This document shows, piece after piece, positions 27,600 to 38,872 of a stretch of DNA of 64,000 nucleotides. The DNA lies in NCBI RefSeq assembly GCF_030770395.1, contig NZ_CP132480.1, positions 102,153 to 166,152 of the forward strand, written 5' to 3'. Source of the DNA: Telluria beijingensis. Lineage in GTDB: Bacteria; Pseudomonadota; Gammaproteobacteria; Burkholderiales; Burkholderiaceae_D. The notes beneath the pieces were generated by a model that saw only the letters and a list, made by a program, of their open reading frames with translations, did not search any database and was not told the origin of the DNA. Position numbers and translations under genes: made by a program. Positions within the stretch are counted from its first letter, which is position 1. Every line of letters begins with the position of its first letter.

Positions 27600-28715
27600 T
27601 CAGCTCGACAGCAAATTACCGGACCTGAACGAGTCCACTCCCGCCACCTTGCAGACATGCATCCCACGCAGCAGGTGCCGATGCGCCGTGCTGGCAAACA
27701 GCAGCCCCGGACGACTGGCCGCCACCGGCGTGACCTGGCCGCTGACCGGATTGACGATGTCGGCGATGGGTTCGCCCGCCGCGACCTGATCGCCCAGCTT
27801 CTTGCGGAACACCAGCACCCCCGCATGCGGCGCCGCCAGCGGTTCGACCGCATCCAGCGGCGTCGGGCCGCACTGCGCTGCGGGCAGGATGTTCACAGGG
27901 ATGTCGAGCACACCCTGGTGCGCCAGGTACGCCAGGATGGCCTCGGCATCCCGCTGCGCATGGTCGTAGTCCACATCGTTCTCGCCGCGCAGTTCGACGG
28001 TGACGGCGGCGCAGGCGGGCGGGATCGCGGCATTCGGGAAGTGATCGGCCAGGTCCCACCACACCCGGCTGCAGGCTTCATCGAACGCCTCCCCGCCCGA
28101 TTCCTTCGCCACCAGCAGCACGCGCGCGCCCATCAGGTCGGCCAGCGGCTGGATCGCATCGACCAGCGGCGTGCCGGTGTACATGTGCAGCACCGCCTCG
28201 TTATCGCAATGCAGGTCGAGCACGATGTCGGCGTCGATCGCCATCGCCAGCAGGAGTTTCTTGAGCGTGGCGGCATTGTCCGCCGGCTCCCAGGCCGCCA
28301 CCTCGCTGCGCGCGTATTCGCGGATCAGCGCGACATTGGCCGCGGCATCCGCGCCCAGACGGCCTTCGAGCGCCGTCTTGAGCGCGGCCGCGACGTGGCG
28401 GTAGGAGCGGTTGAAGTTCAGGCCGGTGGACAGGTCGTAGCGGCCGAATGGCGCGCCATGCAGCACCTGCGACAGGCCGAGCGGATTGGCGGCCGGCACC
28501 AGGATGATTTCTCCCGTGATCCGGCCCTCGGCATCGAGCTTGTCCAGCTGCCCGCGCAGCAGGTGCGCCACCAGCATCGCCGGCACTTCGTCGGCATGGA
28601 TCGCGGCCTGGATGTAGACCTTCTTGCCGCTGCCTGGCGCGCCGTAGTGGAAGGAGGTCAGGTTCAGGGTGGCGACACTGTCTTCGATGGCGATCGGATG
28701 TCTGGTCGAGTGCAT
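27600..28715 (-). CDS. Succinylglutamate desuccinylase/aspartoacylase-family zinc deacylase
   Basis: The 371-residue protein belongs to the M14-like deacylase group. The zinc ligands are visible as HADE (in QAAIHADEVPAM) and the later His in IVLDLHCDNEA, with the catalytic Glu in AVTVELRGE and the substrate Arg/Asn region FGRYDLSTGLNFNRSY. A biotinyl-lipoyl-like C-terminal hammerhead (HAGVLVFRKKLGDQVAAGEPIAD) follows, as in larger family members. It removes an acyl group from an acylated amino acid; the exact substrate is not evident. The start is the ATG complementary to 28713-28715. It is divergent from trmB across 134 bp. Confidence 0.85.
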   Translation of the reverse strand: MHSTRHPIAIEDSVATLNLTSFHYGAPGSGKKVYIQAAIHADEVPAMLVAHLLRGQLDKLDAEGRITGEIILVPAANPLGLSQVLHGAPFGRYDLSTGLNFNRSYRHVAAALKTALEGRLGADAAANVALIREYARSEVAAWEPADNAATLKKLLLAMAIDADIVLDLHCDNEAVLHMYTGTPLVDAIQPLADLMGARVLLVAKESGGEAFDEACSRVWWDLADHFPNAAIPPACAAVTVELRGENDVDYDHAQRDAEAILAYLAHQGVLDIPVNILPAAQCGPTPLDAVEPLAAPHAGVLVFRKKLGDQVAAGEPIADIVNPVSGQVTPVAASRPGLLFASTAHRHLLRGMHVCKVAGVDSFRSGNLLSS

Positions 28716-28808
28716 GGCAAGGGGCTCCGGCGTTGCAGGGGGAAGACACCGATTATGCGCGATTCCGCCTTGCCGCCACGCACGACCGGGAGCGGGGGAG
28801 GGCTGCGC

Positions 28809-28814
28809 TATAAT
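28809..28814 (+). promoter_or_regulatory. -10 element of the trmB promoter
   Basis: A perfect TATAAT lies 35 bp before the trmB ATG, in the divergent intergenic region. No good -35 at standard spacing is seen. Confidence 0.5.
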
Positions 28815-28849
28815 GACAGCCGTTTTTTTCCGCATACTCCCTACTTCCC

Positions 28850-29569
28850 ATGTCTTCTGAAAAGCCCACCAGCGGTCCTGCACGGTCCATGCTGTACGAC
28901 CCCACCGAACACCGCATCCGCAGTTTCGTCACGCGCGCAGGACGGCTGTCGACCGCGCAGGCGCGGGCCTTCGAGGAGCAGGGTCCCAAGTTCCTGGTCG
29001 AGTACCGGAAGGAGCCGCTCGACCTCGCCCAGGCCTTCGGCCGCACCGCGCCGGTGATCCTGGAGATCGGCTTCGGCATGGGCGACACCACGGCCCATAT
29101 CGCCAGGCTGATGCCCGAGAAGGATTTCCTGGGCGTCGAGGTGCACACGCCGGGCGTGGGCAGCCTGCTCAAGCAGATCGGCGAGCAGGACATCGCCAAC
29201 CTGCGCCTGGTGCAGCACGATGTGTTCGAAGTGCTGAACCACATGATCCCCGACGGCACGCTGCACGGCGTGCACGTATTCTTCCCCGACCCCTGGCACA
29301 AGGCGCGCCACAACAAGCGCCGCCTGATCCAGCCGGCGTTTGTGAAGCTGCTGTGCCAGAAGATCGCGCCGGGCGGCTACCTGCACCTGGCGACCGACTG
29401 GGAAGATTACGCGGTGCAGATGCTCGAGGTCTTGAGCGCCGAGCCGGAACTGGCCAACACCGCCCAGGGCTATGCCCCGCAGCCTGCCTACCGTCCGCTG
29501 ACCAAGTTCGAGAATCGCGGCATCAAGCTCGGTCACGGGGTCTGGGACCTGGTGTTTACCCGCAAATAA
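28850..29569 (+). CDS. trmB: tRNA (guanine-N7)-methyltransferase
   Basis: TrmB makes m7G46 in tRNA variable loops. The 239-residue product has the SAM-binding EIGFGMGD, the acidic loop [14 protein letters not shown], and the family signature [17 protein letters not shown], then [14 protein letters not shown]. The N-terminal extension [15 protein letters not shown] is standard in betaproteobacteria. It is a single-gene transcript with its own TATAAT. Confidence 0.96.
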   Translation: MSSEKPTSGPARSMLYDPTEHRIRSFVTRAGRLSTAQARAFEEQGPKFLVEYRKEPLDLAQAFGRTAPVILEIGFGMGDTTAHIARLMPEKDFLGVEVHTPGVGSLLKQIGEQDIANLRLVQHDVFEVLNHMIPDGTLHGVHVFFPDPWHKARHNKRRLIQPAFVKLLCQKIAPGGYLHLATDWEDYAVQMLEVLSAEPELANTAQGYAPQPAYRPLTKFENRGIKLGHGVWDLVFTRK

Positions 29570-29578
29570 GCGTCACGC

Positions 29579-29606
29579 GGGGGCGAATCGTCGTTCGCTC
29601 CCGTTT
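29579..29606 (+). terminator. Weak intrinsic terminator after trmB
   Basis: Stem GGGGGCGAA (29579-29587) pairs with TTCGCTCCC (29594-29602), with one G-T pair and a 6-base loop, followed by GTTTC. Confidence 0.45.
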
Positions 29607-29699
29607 CTTCGTCGTTCGTCGCCACCCGCTGTCCCGGCCTGTCGGGAATCCCTAGACTGGACTTGTTGATATACATTAACGAGCACAGAGGAGAACAGC

Positions 29700-30914
29700 A
29701 TGTGGAAGCGCATCGCACAATGGAATCGTGAAGTAGAAGCGGAGCAGCTCGCGGTGCTCCGCGACCCCACGCTGGTGGGGCAGGTGCCGGCCGGTTGCCG
29801 CCGTTTTTTCGCCCGCAAGCTGGCGGAACTGTCGCCCGCCGAGCGCGAAGACCTGTACCAGTTCTCCAGTAGCGTCAGCACCTCGGCAGCCCTGCTGGCG
29901 CTGCTCAAGCTGTGCGTCGTGCTGACGGTGCTGGGCTTCCTGGTCAATCTTGCCTACCTGCCGGCCACGCCGTGGTGGCAGACGGTCGTCGCCGCCAATG
30001 TGATCGGCGCCACCGTGGCCCTGGCGCTGGCCGGTGTCTGGTTCAACTACGGCAAAATCGTGCGCGCCAAGGGCAAGGCCGTGGTCACCATCATCGGACT
30101 CGGCCTGCTGGGCGGACTGTTCGGCGCCTTGACCGCCATGTTCGAGAGGGGGCATTCGTGGTCGGTCCTGCTCGACAAGCTGCCCAAGGTCGTCGTCACC
30201 GTGACACTGTTCGTGACCGCGCTGGTGGCGATACCGGTCATCGTGGTTGCCGTGCTGCGCAATCGTCACTACCAGATCCAGGCCGAGCAGCTCAGGCGCG
30301 ACGCCGAGCAGGAACGCCTGGCGCGCGAGCTGAGCGAAACCCAGCTGCGCCTGCTGCGCGCCCAGATCGAGCCGCACTTCCTGTTCAATACCCTGGGAGC
30401 GGTGCAGCAATTGGCCGAGCAGGGTGCGCCGCGTGCCGCAGAACTGACATCCCATCTGATCGACTTCCTGCGCGGCAGCATGAGCGATATGCGCTGCGAG
30501 CAGGTGGCGCTGGCCACCGAATTCGGCCTGGTCGACTCCTACCTGCGCGTGATGCAGATCCGGATGGGGGAAAGGCTGCGCTACACGGTCGACGTGCCGG
30601 AGTCGCTCGCCAACACCCAGGTACCCAGCATGCTGGTGCTCACCCTGGCCGAGAACGCGATCAAGCACGGCATCGAGCCGTCGATGCATGGCGGCGAGAT
30701 CGCGGTCACGGCCCACGACGATAACGGTACGCTCCGCATCCAGGTACGCGACAGCGGCGTCGGCATGAGCGATACCCCGGGCGCCGGCACCGGCCTGGAA
30801 AACGTGCGCCACCGCCTGCGCCTGGCCTACGGCGACGGCGCCTGCCTGCTGCTGTCCGAAGCCGAACCCGGCCTGCTGGCCGAAATCGCCATCCCCTGCA
30901 AGGAGCCGCAATGA
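29700..30914 (+). CDS. LytS/YehU-type sensor histidine kinase
   Basis: The 404-residue protein has an N-terminal cytoplasmic segment of about 60 residues, then four hydrophobic segments (about 62-84, 95-115, 128-146 and 160-185), a short coiled coil (QAEQLRRDAEQERLARELSE) and the His_kinase domain with LRAQIEPHFLFNTLGAVQQL (phosphoacceptor His in QIEPHFLFN). The ATPase has LAENAIKHGIEPS and DSGVGM. The RBS AGAGGAG is 5-6 bp upstream. It overlaps the LytTR response regulator by four bases (ATGA), so they form one system. The signal is unknown. Confidence 0.92.
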   Translation: MWKRIAQWNREVEAEQLAVLRDPTLVGQVPAGCRRFFARKLAELSPAEREDLYQFSSSVSTSAALLALLKLCVVLTVLGFLVNLAYLPATPWWQTVVAANVIGATVALALAGVWFNYGKIVRAKGKAVVTIIGLGLLGGLFGALTAMFERGHSWSVLLDKLPKVVVTVTLFVTALVAIPVIVVAVLRNRHYQIQAEQLRRDAEQERLARELSETQLRLLRAQIEPHFLFNTLGAVQQLAEQGAPRAAELTSHLIDFLRGSMSDMRCEQVALATEFGLVDSYLRVMQIRMGERLRYTVDVPESLANTQVPSMLVLTLAENAIKHGIEPSMHGGEIAVTAHDDNGTLRIQVRDSGVGMSDTPGAGTGLENVRHRLRLAYGDGACLLLSEAEPGLLAEIAIPCKEPQ

Positions 30915-31660
30915 GCGTGACAGTGCTGGTCGCCGAAGACGAACCCCTGATGCGCGAGCGCCTGCTCGGCATGCTGGCCACGGCCTGGCCAGAAGCGCAG
31001 GTGGTGGCCGCGCCCGAGAACGGCATCGATGCCTGGGACGCCTGGCTCGAACACGAGCCGCAGGTGGTCTTCCTCGACATCCGCATGCCCGGCATGTCGG
31101 GCCTGGAAGTGGCCGAGCGCATCGGCCGCCGTTCGCACGTGGTGTTCGTCACGGCGTATGACCAGTACGCGGTCGATGCCTTCGACGCTGGCGCGGTCGA
31201 CTACCTGCTCAAGCCGATCCAGCCGGGCCGCCTGGACAAGGCCCTGACGCGCCTGCGCGAAAAACTCGACGCCCGGCCGGACGACGTCAGCGAGGTCGTC
31301 AAGCAGGTCAAGGAGGCGTCGCCCGGGCCGAAGCATGAAAAACTGAAGTGGCTGAAAGCCAGCGTCGGCAAACAGATCCGCCTGATCGACGTCGAGGAGG
31401 TATTGTTCTTCCAGGCCGATACCAAGTACACGCGGGTGGTGCTGGCCGATTCGGAGGCGCTGGTGCGCATTCCGCTCAAGGACCTGGTGGGCGGGCTCGA
31501 TGCGGGGCGCTTCTGGCAGATCCATCGCGGCACCCTGGTCAACGTGAATGCGATCCGGGCCGCCGAGCGGGTCGACGCCGAACGCATGCAGGTGCTGCTG
31601 CGCGGCAGCGACGAGGTGCTGCCCGTCAGCCGCAGTTTCACGCACCTGTTCCGCGAATAA
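30911..31660 (+). CDS. LytTR-family response regulator
   Basis: The 249-residue protein has a receiver domain (acidic pocket AEDEP, phosphoacceptor Asp in VVFLDIRMPGMSG, and YLLKPI) and a C-terminal LytTR DNA-binding domain (residues about 145-248: IRLIDVEEVLFFQADTKYTRV, RFWQIHRGTLVNVNAI, LPVSRSFTHLFRE). It partners the kinase encoded just upstream. Its stop is 14 bp from the convergent recQ end, and no terminator hairpin is apparent there. Confidence 0.93.
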   Translation: MSVTVLVAEDEPLMRERLLGMLATAWPEAQVVAAPENGIDAWDAWLEHEPQVVFLDIRMPGMSGLEVAERIGRRSHVVFVTAYDQYAVDAFDAGAVDYLLKPIQPGRLDKALTRLREKLDARPDDVSEVVKQVKEASPGPKHEKLKWLKASVGKQIRLIDVEEVLFFQADTKYTRVVLADSEALVRIPLKDLVGGLDAGRFWQIHRGTLVNVNAIRAAERVDAERMQVLLRGSDEVLPVSRSFTHLFRE

Positions 31661-31674
31661 GGTAGGCCAGTAAG

Positions 31675-33507
<1,833 letters not shown>

Positions 33508-33549
33508 ACTGTCTATTTCAGTGTTTTGGACGAGGGTAAGGCTGGTAGT

Positions 33550-34383
33550 TTACTCCGACCAGTTGACCAAGCCAAAGTGAGCGGTCACCAGCACCAGGAT
33601 ACCGAATACGATACGGTACCAGGCGAAGATCGTGAAGTCGTGCGTGCTGATGTAGCGCAGCAGCCAGCGCACGCACAGGAAGGCGGCGACGAAGGCCGAG
33701 ACGAAGCCGAGCCCGAACATCGGCAGATCGGCCATCGACAGTGCGTCGCGTTCCTTGACCACAGAATATACCGTAGCGCCGAGCATGGTCGGCATGGCAA
33801 GGAAGAACGAGAACTCGGTGGCCGCCTTGCGCGACAGGCCGAACAACATGCCGCCGATGATGGTCGAGCCCGAGCGGCTGGTGCCGGGAATGAGGGCGAA
33901 CGATTGGGCGAAGCCGACCTTGAGGGCGTCGAGCGCCGTCATCTGGTCGACCGTCTCGACCCGCGGCGGGGTGGTGCGCTGGCGCTGGCGGTGTTCGACC
34001 CACAGGATGATGACGCCGCCCACGACCAGGGCGATCGCCACCGGCACCGGATGGAACAGGAGTTCGGTGATGGTGGCGCTGAACAGCACGCCCATGATGG
34101 CGGCCGGCATGAAAGCCACCACGACATTGCGCGCGAAGCGCTGCTGGACCGGATCCGAGCCCAACCCCGAAAACAGGCGCGTGACTCGTTCGCGGTATTC
34201 CCACACAACGGCCAGCACGGCGCCCAGCTGGATCACGATCTTGAATACCGTCTCTCTTACGCCTGTGAAGTTGAGCAATTCGCCCGCAAGAATCAGGTGA
34301 CCAGTGGAAGAAATCGGAAGAAATTCGGTAAAGCCTTCGACCAGGCCCATGATGATCGCCTTGATGGCGAGCGCAATATCCAT
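33550..34383 (-). CDS. uppP: Undecaprenyl-diphosphatase UppP (BacA)
   Basis: UppP recycles the lipid carrier by removing a phosphate from undecaprenyl diphosphate, an inner-membrane activity tied to peptidoglycan synthesis and bacitracin tolerance. The 277-residue product has the two signatures: [16 protein letters not shown] near the N-terminus and [13 protein letters not shown] in the middle. About eight membrane segments are predicted. It ends 42 bp upstream of recQ. Confidence 0.96.
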   Translation of the reverse strand: MDIALAIKAIIMGLVEGFTEFLPISSTGHLILAGELLNFTGVRETVFKIVIQLGAVLAVVWEYRERVTRLFSGLGSDPVQQRFARNVVVAFMPAAIMGVLFSATITELLFHPVPVAIALVVGGVIILWVEHRQRQRTTPPRVETVDQMTALDALKVGFAQSFALIPGTSRSGSTIIGGMLFGLSRKAATEFSFFLAMPTMLGATVYSVVKERDALSMADLPMFGLGFVSAFVAAFLCVRWLLRYISTHDFTIFAWYRIVFGILVLVTAHFGLVNWSE

Positions 34384-34562
34384 GAATTGTTTTGGTGTGG
34401 AAGTGTTCTAAAAGCAGCCAGCGCGGGCATACCGGTTCGGGGTCGAAGCTTACCATGAGCCGGGCTGGCATCGTTGGGCTAACTGAACCGTACGAGGATT
34501 TTTGCACCTGTGCCGGCCCGGCCCGGACCGCGTATGGACGCGCACGCGAATGAAAAAAGCGC

Positions 34563-34593
34563 TTGCATCGAATGTGAAATCGCGTGCTACACT
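34563..34593 (+). promoter_or_regulatory. Candidate promoter of the 34623 gene
   Basis: TTGCAT (34563-34568) and TACACT (34588-34593) are 19 bp apart. A nine-codon open frame (ATG at 34600, TGA at 34624-34626) follows and overlaps the start of the next gene as ATGA, so it may act as a leader for translational coupling; this is tentative. The rest of the 34384-34622 gap shows no gene. Confidence 0.35.
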
Positions 34594-34622
34594 AAAACCA
34601 TGAGTAATCCTGCACTCACCCA

Positions 34623-35030
34623 ATGAGTCTAATATTGGTCATCGTCCTTGCCGGGCTGTCCTGGCTGGCATTCCATGACTGGCAGTTGCCCAATGCATTA
34701 CGCTACCGACCCTTCCAGGGCCGGGTCTGGCGCAGTTCCTTCCCATCCGCTTCCCGTAAAGACATCCGCGAATTCCTGTCCGTGTTCGGCGCCGCCTTCT
34801 CGTTCGGCGACAGCGACAAGCTGCACCTGCGTCCCGACGACCAGGTGCTGGGCGTCGTGCGCGCCGCCCGGCCGGCGCGCTGGATGCCCGATGCCTCGGA
34901 CATCGAGCCGCTGGCGCGCGCGCTGCGCGAACGCTATGGTTTGCGGCTTGATGACGTCTGGCACGACGGGTTGACCCTGGGCGGCCTGTTCCAGCGAGTG
35001 CAGCAGGCGCGCGGCAAGTCGGCTATCTGA
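34623..35030 (+). CDS. Hypothetical protein with an N-terminal membrane segment (135 aa)
   Basis: I do not recognise the family. Residues 2-18 (SLILVIVLAGLSWLAFH) form one hydrophobic helix; the remainder is a soluble domain with FPSASRKDIREFLSVFGAAFSF, DKLHLRPDDQVLGVVRA and a C-terminal RLDDVWHDGLTLGGLFQRVQ. The second part looks like a compact alpha-beta domain. It abuts the convergent YkgJ-like gene: their stop codons share the hexamer TGATCA with no gap. Confidence 0.6.
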   Translation: MSLILVIVLAGLSWLAFHDWQLPNALRYRPFQGRVWRSSFPSASRKDIREFLSVFGAAFSFGDSDKLHLRPDDQVLGVVRAARPARWMPDASDIEPLARALRERYGLRLDDVWHDGLTLGGLFQRVQQARGKSAI

Positions 35031-35312
35031 TCAATGCGGCACGGAGCCGGGCGCCGTCGCCCGCTCCAGTTCGGCCAGCCAGCGAATCGCCTGCGGGCGA
35101 TCGTCGCCGCACATCTCGTGCGACGGTTGCAGGCCGCCGCAAAATGCCGGCCGTTCCGGCTGCCCGAAAATGCGGCAACGCTCATCCTCTCCCAACTGCA
35201 CGCAACGCACCCCGGCCGGTTTACCGTCGGGCATGCCGGGAATCGGACTGGTGATGGACGGCGCGGTGCAGCAGGCGCCGCACTGGGGCCGGCACGGGAA
35301 AGGGGCGGACAT
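35031..35312 (-). CDS. YkgJ-family cysteine-cluster protein
   Basis: The 93-residue protein has the YkgJ pattern: [22 protein letters not shown], then [25 protein letters not shown] and a final C in PSHEMCGD. The cysteines probably bind zinc or an Fe-S cluster. The ATG complementary to 35310-35312 gives [11 protein letters not shown]; a TTG 33 bp upstream is a less likely alternative. Function unknown. Confidence 0.8.
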   Translation of the reverse strand: MSAPFPCRPQCGACCTAPSITSPIPGMPDGKPAGVRCVQLGEDERCRIFGQPERPAFCGGLQPSHEMCGDDRPQAIRWLAELERATAPGSVPH

Positions 35313-35455
35313 GGAAAGCGGGAACGGCGTGGTCGAAGTGCGCAAGTATACCCTGGTCTAGCGCCTATCCAGCCCGCATCGGCGGTGTCATGACAGATGA
35401 ATCTACGGTCAGTACGATATTTCACGTAATATAGTTTCGGTTATACAACGGTTGC

Positions 35456-35485
35456 TTGACTGGGCTGACAAGCGCGGTCTATATT
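35456..35485 (+). promoter_or_regulatory. Promoter of the tetR-like gene
   Basis: TTGACT (35456-35461) and TATATT (35480-35485) are separated by 18 bp in an AT-rich region ending 32 bp before the start codon. Confidence 0.65.
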
Positions 35486-35517
35486 GATTGTTCCTTGGAT
35501 AATTTCTGGGCGGGAAT

Positions 35518-36159
35518 ATGGACTGCCAACTCGACAGCAAGCCGCGCTGGGAACGTCGCAAGGAGGCGCGTCCCATGGAACTATTGGCTTCCGCCATCGA
35601 GCTGTTTGTCGAGCGCGGCTTTGCCGCTACCCGGCTCGAGGACGTGGCCCGCCGCGCCGGGGTGTCCAAGGGGACGCTCTACCTGTACTACGCCAACAAG
35701 GAAGACCTGTTCAAGGCCGTGGTGCGCCAGACCATCCTGCCGATGATCGACGACGCCGAGGCGTCCGTGGCCGAATTCGATGGCCACAGCGCCGAGTTGC
35801 TGCGCCAGGTGATCCTGTCGTGGTGGACCCGCATCGGTTCGACCAAGGCCTCCGGCATCAGCAAGCTGATCCTCGCCGAGGCCGATAATTTCCCCGAGCT
35901 GGCGCGTTTTTATCAGGAAGAAGTCATGACGCGCCGCATGCGCATGATCTCGAACATGCTCGAGCGCGGCATCCGACGCGGCGAATTCCGCGCGATCGAC
36001 GTGCCGCAGACCGCCCAGGTGCTGATCGCGCCGCTGTTGATGCTCTCGACCTGGAAGCATACCGTCGGCCCCTGCGAGCGCTGCGACCTGCAGCCCGAAG
36101 CCTTCCTCGCCGCCTTCCTCGACATTACCCTGCACGGCCTGGTTCCCGCGACCAGGTAA
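35518..36159 (+). CDS. TetR/AcrR-family transcriptional regulator
   Basis: The 213-residue protein has the TetR DNA-binding domain in residues 17-65 (LLASAIELFVERGFAATRLEDVARRAGVSKGTLYLYYANKEDLF) and a C-terminal ligand domain that includes GISKLILAEADNFPELARFY and TWKHTVGPCERCDLQPEAFL. Similar proteins repress RND efflux operons, but the nearest efflux-related gene here is tolC, 1.2 kb downstream behind pcm and a rhodanese gene, so the target is not decided. A good promoter precedes it. Confidence 0.88.
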   Translation: MDCQLDSKPRWERRKEARPMELLASAIELFVERGFAATRLEDVARRAGVSKGTLYLYYANKEDLFKAVVRQTILPMIDDAEASVAEFDGHSAELLRQVILSWWTRIGSTKASGISKLILAEADNFPELARFYQEEVMTRRMRMISNMLERGIRRGEFRAIDVPQTAQVLIAPLLMLSTWKHTVGPCERCDLQPEAFLAAFLDITLHGLVPATR

Positions 36160-36333
36160 GCACGCCCATCAGCCTGCCCATCGCGCCAGGGGCGAATTTC
36201 TGGCGTTCATCCCCCTCAAACTGCAGACTGTCGCAATTTTCCGCTGGCTCGGCCGTGCGTCGTTAAGATGTGCGTCCAGAGAGCCTTGAACGATTAGAAT
36301 ATCGGATTATTTATTTTTCCACCGAGAACTGAA

Positions 36334-36987
36334 ATGAATATCGAACAAGCCCGCTTCAATATGATCGAACAGCAAATCCGTCCTTGGAACGTATTGGACG
36401 AGGACGTGCTCGCCCTGCTGCACGTGGTCAAGCGCGAACAATTCGTGCCGAAGGCCTACGAGAACCTGGCCTTCGCGGACGTCGAGATCCCGCTGCCGGG
36501 CGGCGAAGCGATGCTGAACCCGAAGGTCGAAGCGCGCATGGTGCAAGAGATCGCGGTCAAGAAGCATGAGCACGTGCTCGAGGTCGGCACCGGTTCCGGC
36601 TACATGACGGCGCTGCTGGCGCACACGGCGCACCACGTGACCAGCGTCGAGATCCAGCCCGAGAGCGTGACCCTGGCCAAGGAAAACCTGGCGCGCGCCG
36701 GTGTGACCAATGTCAACGTGGAAGAAGGCAATGGCGCCCATGGCTGGGCGGCCGGTACCGAATACGACGTGATCGTGGTGACGGGCGGCCTGCCGGTGCT
36801 GCCGGAAGCGCTGGTCAAGCAGCTGAAGGTGGGCGGCCGCATGATCGCCATCCTGGGCGAGGCGCCGGCGATGAGCTGCCAGCTGATCACCCGTACCTCG
36901 GAAACGGCGCACGGTTCGGTGAAGGTGTTCGAGACCGTGGCCAAGCCGCTGACCGGCGCCGAAGCGCCGTCGCGCTTCACCTTCTGA
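36334..36987 (+). CDS. Protein-L-isoaspartate O-methyltransferase-like protein
   Basis: The 217-residue protein has the PCMT fold: MIEQQIRPWNVLDEDVL, REQFVPKAYENLAFADVEIPLPGG, SAM-binding VLEVGTGSGYMTALLA and EEGNGAHGW. PCMT repairs isoaspartyl residues by methylation. The substrate-binding region is shorter than in E. coli Pcm, so whether it is active on isoaspartate is open. Together with the rhodanese and tolC genes that follow (spacings 9 and 37 bp) it forms a gene order conserved in Burkholderiales. Confidence 0.85.
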   Translation: MNIEQARFNMIEQQIRPWNVLDEDVLALLHVVKREQFVPKAYENLAFADVEIPLPGGEAMLNPKVEARMVQEIAVKKHEHVLEVGTGSGYMTALLAHTAHHVTSVEIQPESVTLAKENLARAGVTNVNVEEGNGAHGWAAGTEYDVIVVTGGLPVLPEALVKQLKVGGRMIAILGEAPAMSCQLITRTSETAHGSVKVFETVAKPLTGAEAPSRFTF

Positions 36988-36996
36988 GGGCGATCG

Positions 36997-37320
36997 ATGC
37001 GACAGATGACCGCTCCCGAGTTGGCCGCCTGGCTGGCCGACCCGGCGCGCGAGCAGCCGCTGCTGCTCGACGTGCGCGAGGACTGGGAATTCGAGACCTG
37101 CAAGATCGCAGGCTCGACCCAGATCCCGATGCATTTGATTCCGGTCCGCGTGAGCGAGATCGACGACGACAGGGAGGTGGTGTGCATCTGCCACCACGGC
37201 GCGCGCAGCATGCAGGTGGCCGCCTTCCTCGAACGAAATGGGTTCGGTAACGTAACGAATTTAACGGGCGGGGTACACGCCTGGGCCGTACAGGTCGATC
37301 CGTCGATGCCGAAATATTGA
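36997..37320 (+). CDS. Rhodanese-like domain protein
   Basis: The 107-residue single-domain protein has LLLDVREDWEFETCKIAGSTQIPM and the active-site loop CHHGARSMQ, with the catalytic Cys followed by an R-S pair as in active rhodaneses, then the closing GFGNVTNLTGGVHAWA. It transfers sulphur or binds a sulphane; the partner is unknown. It lies between pcm and tolC in one probable operon. Confidence 0.9.
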   Translation: MRQMTAPELAAWLADPAREQPLLLDVREDWEFETCKIAGSTQIPMHLIPVRVSEIDDDREVVCICHHGARSMQVAAFLERNGFGNVTNLTGGVHAWAVQVDPSMPKY

Positions 37321-37357
37321 CCTGATCCTCAACTTGATGACTCCTGTGGAGATAGCA

Positions 37358-38716
37358 ATGCAGAAACCCCTACTTGCCGTGCTGCTGGCCAGCGCTGGCT
37401 TCTCGCTCAACGCCGGTGCTGCCGACCTGATCCAGGTTTACCAGCAGGCGCTGGCCAACGATGCGACGTATGCGAGTGCGCGTGCCTCGCTGGCCGCCGG
37501 CCGCGAGCGGATCACCCAGGGGCGTGCTGGCTTGCTGCCGACCGTGGGCCTCAGCGGGGGGATCAGCAAGAACGACAACGAATTCGATCCGTGGAATATC
37601 GGTCAGGTCGGCACCTTGCCGAACGGCCAGCCGGGCATCATCGACGGCAGCGGCTCCAACCTGCGCACCAACGAATACACGCTGTCGCTGCAGCAGCCGC
37701 TGTATCGCTGGGATCGCTGGCAGACCTACCAGCAGAGCAAGCTGCAGCAGGCGATCTCCGAAGCGCAGTTCGCCCAGGCCCAGCAAGACCTGATCACGCG
37801 CGTGGCCACCGCCTATTTCGACGTGCTGGCGGCGCAGGACAAGCTGGAATCGACCCGCGCGCAGAAAGAAGCGACCACCGAACAGCTGGCATCGGCCAAG
37901 CGCAACTTCGAGGTGGGCACCCAGACGATCACCGATACCCACGAGGCACAGGCCGCGTACGACCTGGTGCTGGCGCAGGAATTCGCCGCCGTCAACGACC
38001 TGGACAACAAGCGCAACACGCTGCAGACGATCATCGGCACGGCGCCGGGCAACCTGGCCTCGCTCAAGCCGGGCGTGACCCTGGCGGTGCCGCAGCCGGC
38101 TTCGGTCGATCCTTGGGTGTCGTCGGCCGAGAACCAGAACTATGGCGTGACCGTCGGCCAGCTGCAGGTGGAAATCGCGATGCGCGACATCTCGCGCAAC
38201 CGCGCCGGCCACCTGCCGACCGTCGACCTGGTCGCCAGCTCGACCCGGCGCGACGTCAACGGCCGCACCGGCAGCTCGGGCGATACGAAGAACAACGCGA
38301 TCGGCGTGCAGTGGAGCGTGCCGATCTTCAGCGGCTTCGCCGTGACCAGCCGGGTGCGTGAATCGATCGCGCTGGAAGACAAGGCCCGCAACGACCTCGA
38401 ATCGACCCGCCGCAACGCGGCCCTGCAGGCGCGCCAATCGTTCCTGGGCGTGAACAGCGGCCTGGCCCAGGTCAAGGCGCTGGAAGCGGCGGAAGTATCG
38501 AGCCAGTCGGCGCTGGAATCGAACAAGCTGGGTTACCAGGTCGGCGTGCGCATCAATATCGACGTGCTGAACGCCCAGCGCCAGCTGTACCAGACCCGCA
38601 CCGACCTGTCGCGTGCGCGCTATGACGTGATCATCAATGGCCTGCGCCTGAAGGCGGCGGCCGGTTCGCTGCGCGAGGCGGATCTGGTGCCGGTGAATAG
38701 TCTGCTGGGAGAGTGA
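37358..38716 (+). CDS. tolC: TolC-family outer membrane efflux protein
   Basis: TolC forms the outer-membrane tunnel of type I secretion and RND/ABC efflux systems. The 452-residue product has a signal peptide ([21 protein letters not shown]), then the two TolC repeats with [42 protein letters not shown] and [21 protein letters not shown]. Long coiled-coil helices are rich in Gln and Ala. The ATG at 37358 has GGAG at 37347-37350; a TTG at 37334 is in frame but lacks one. It ends at a strong terminator. It may serve several pumps, since no pump genes are adjacent. Confidence 0.93.
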   Translation: MQKPLLAVLLASAGFSLNAGAADLIQVYQQALANDATYASARASLAAGRERITQGRAGLLPTVGLSGGISKNDNEFDPWNIGQVGTLPNGQPGIIDGSGSNLRTNEYTLSLQQPLYRWDRWQTYQQSKLQQAISEAQFAQAQQDLITRVATAYFDVLAAQDKLESTRAQKEATTEQLASAKRNFEVGTQTITDTHEAQAAYDLVLAQEFAAVNDLDNKRNTLQTIIGTAPGNLASLKPGVTLAVPQPASVDPWVSSAENQNYGVTVGQLQVEIAMRDISRNRAGHLPTVDLVASSTRRDVNGRTGSSGDTKNNAIGVQWSVPIFSGFAVTSRVRESIALEDKARNDLESTRRNAALQARQSFLGVNSGLAQVKALEAAEVSSQSALESNKLGYQVGVRINIDVLNAQRQLYQTRTDLSRARYDVIINGLRLKAAAGSLREADLVPVNSLLGE

Positions 38717-38755
38717 TCTGTCAAGCCTGCGCCGTCATGCGCAGGACGTGAAAAA

Positions 38756-38791
38756 AGCCCCTTGGCCAGCCGCTTGGCCAAGGGGCTTTTT
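38756..38791. terminator. Bidirectional terminator between tolC and ribB
   Basis: A 13-bp perfect stem AGCCCCTTGGCCA (38756-38768) pairs with TGGCCAAGGGGCT (38775-38787). A run of A precedes it (38751-38756) and T follows (38787-38791), so it works on both strands. Confidence 0.93.
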
Positions 38792-38822
38792 AACGTCGGC
38801 AGTACCACCACCGCTGGCAACC

Positions 38823-38851
38823 GTCGCTCCCACGAAGGTGGGAGCCCAAGT
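38823..38851 (+). repeat. Family B palindromic repeat, single diverged copy
   Basis: GTCGCTCCCACGAAGGTGGG followed by AGCCCAAGT. Compared with the other copies the stem reads CTCCCAC/GTGGGAG, with paired changes that keep the hairpin. It has no inverted partner nearby. Confidence 0.65.
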
Positions 38852-38872
38852 TTGCCAGCAGCCCTGTTCTGC

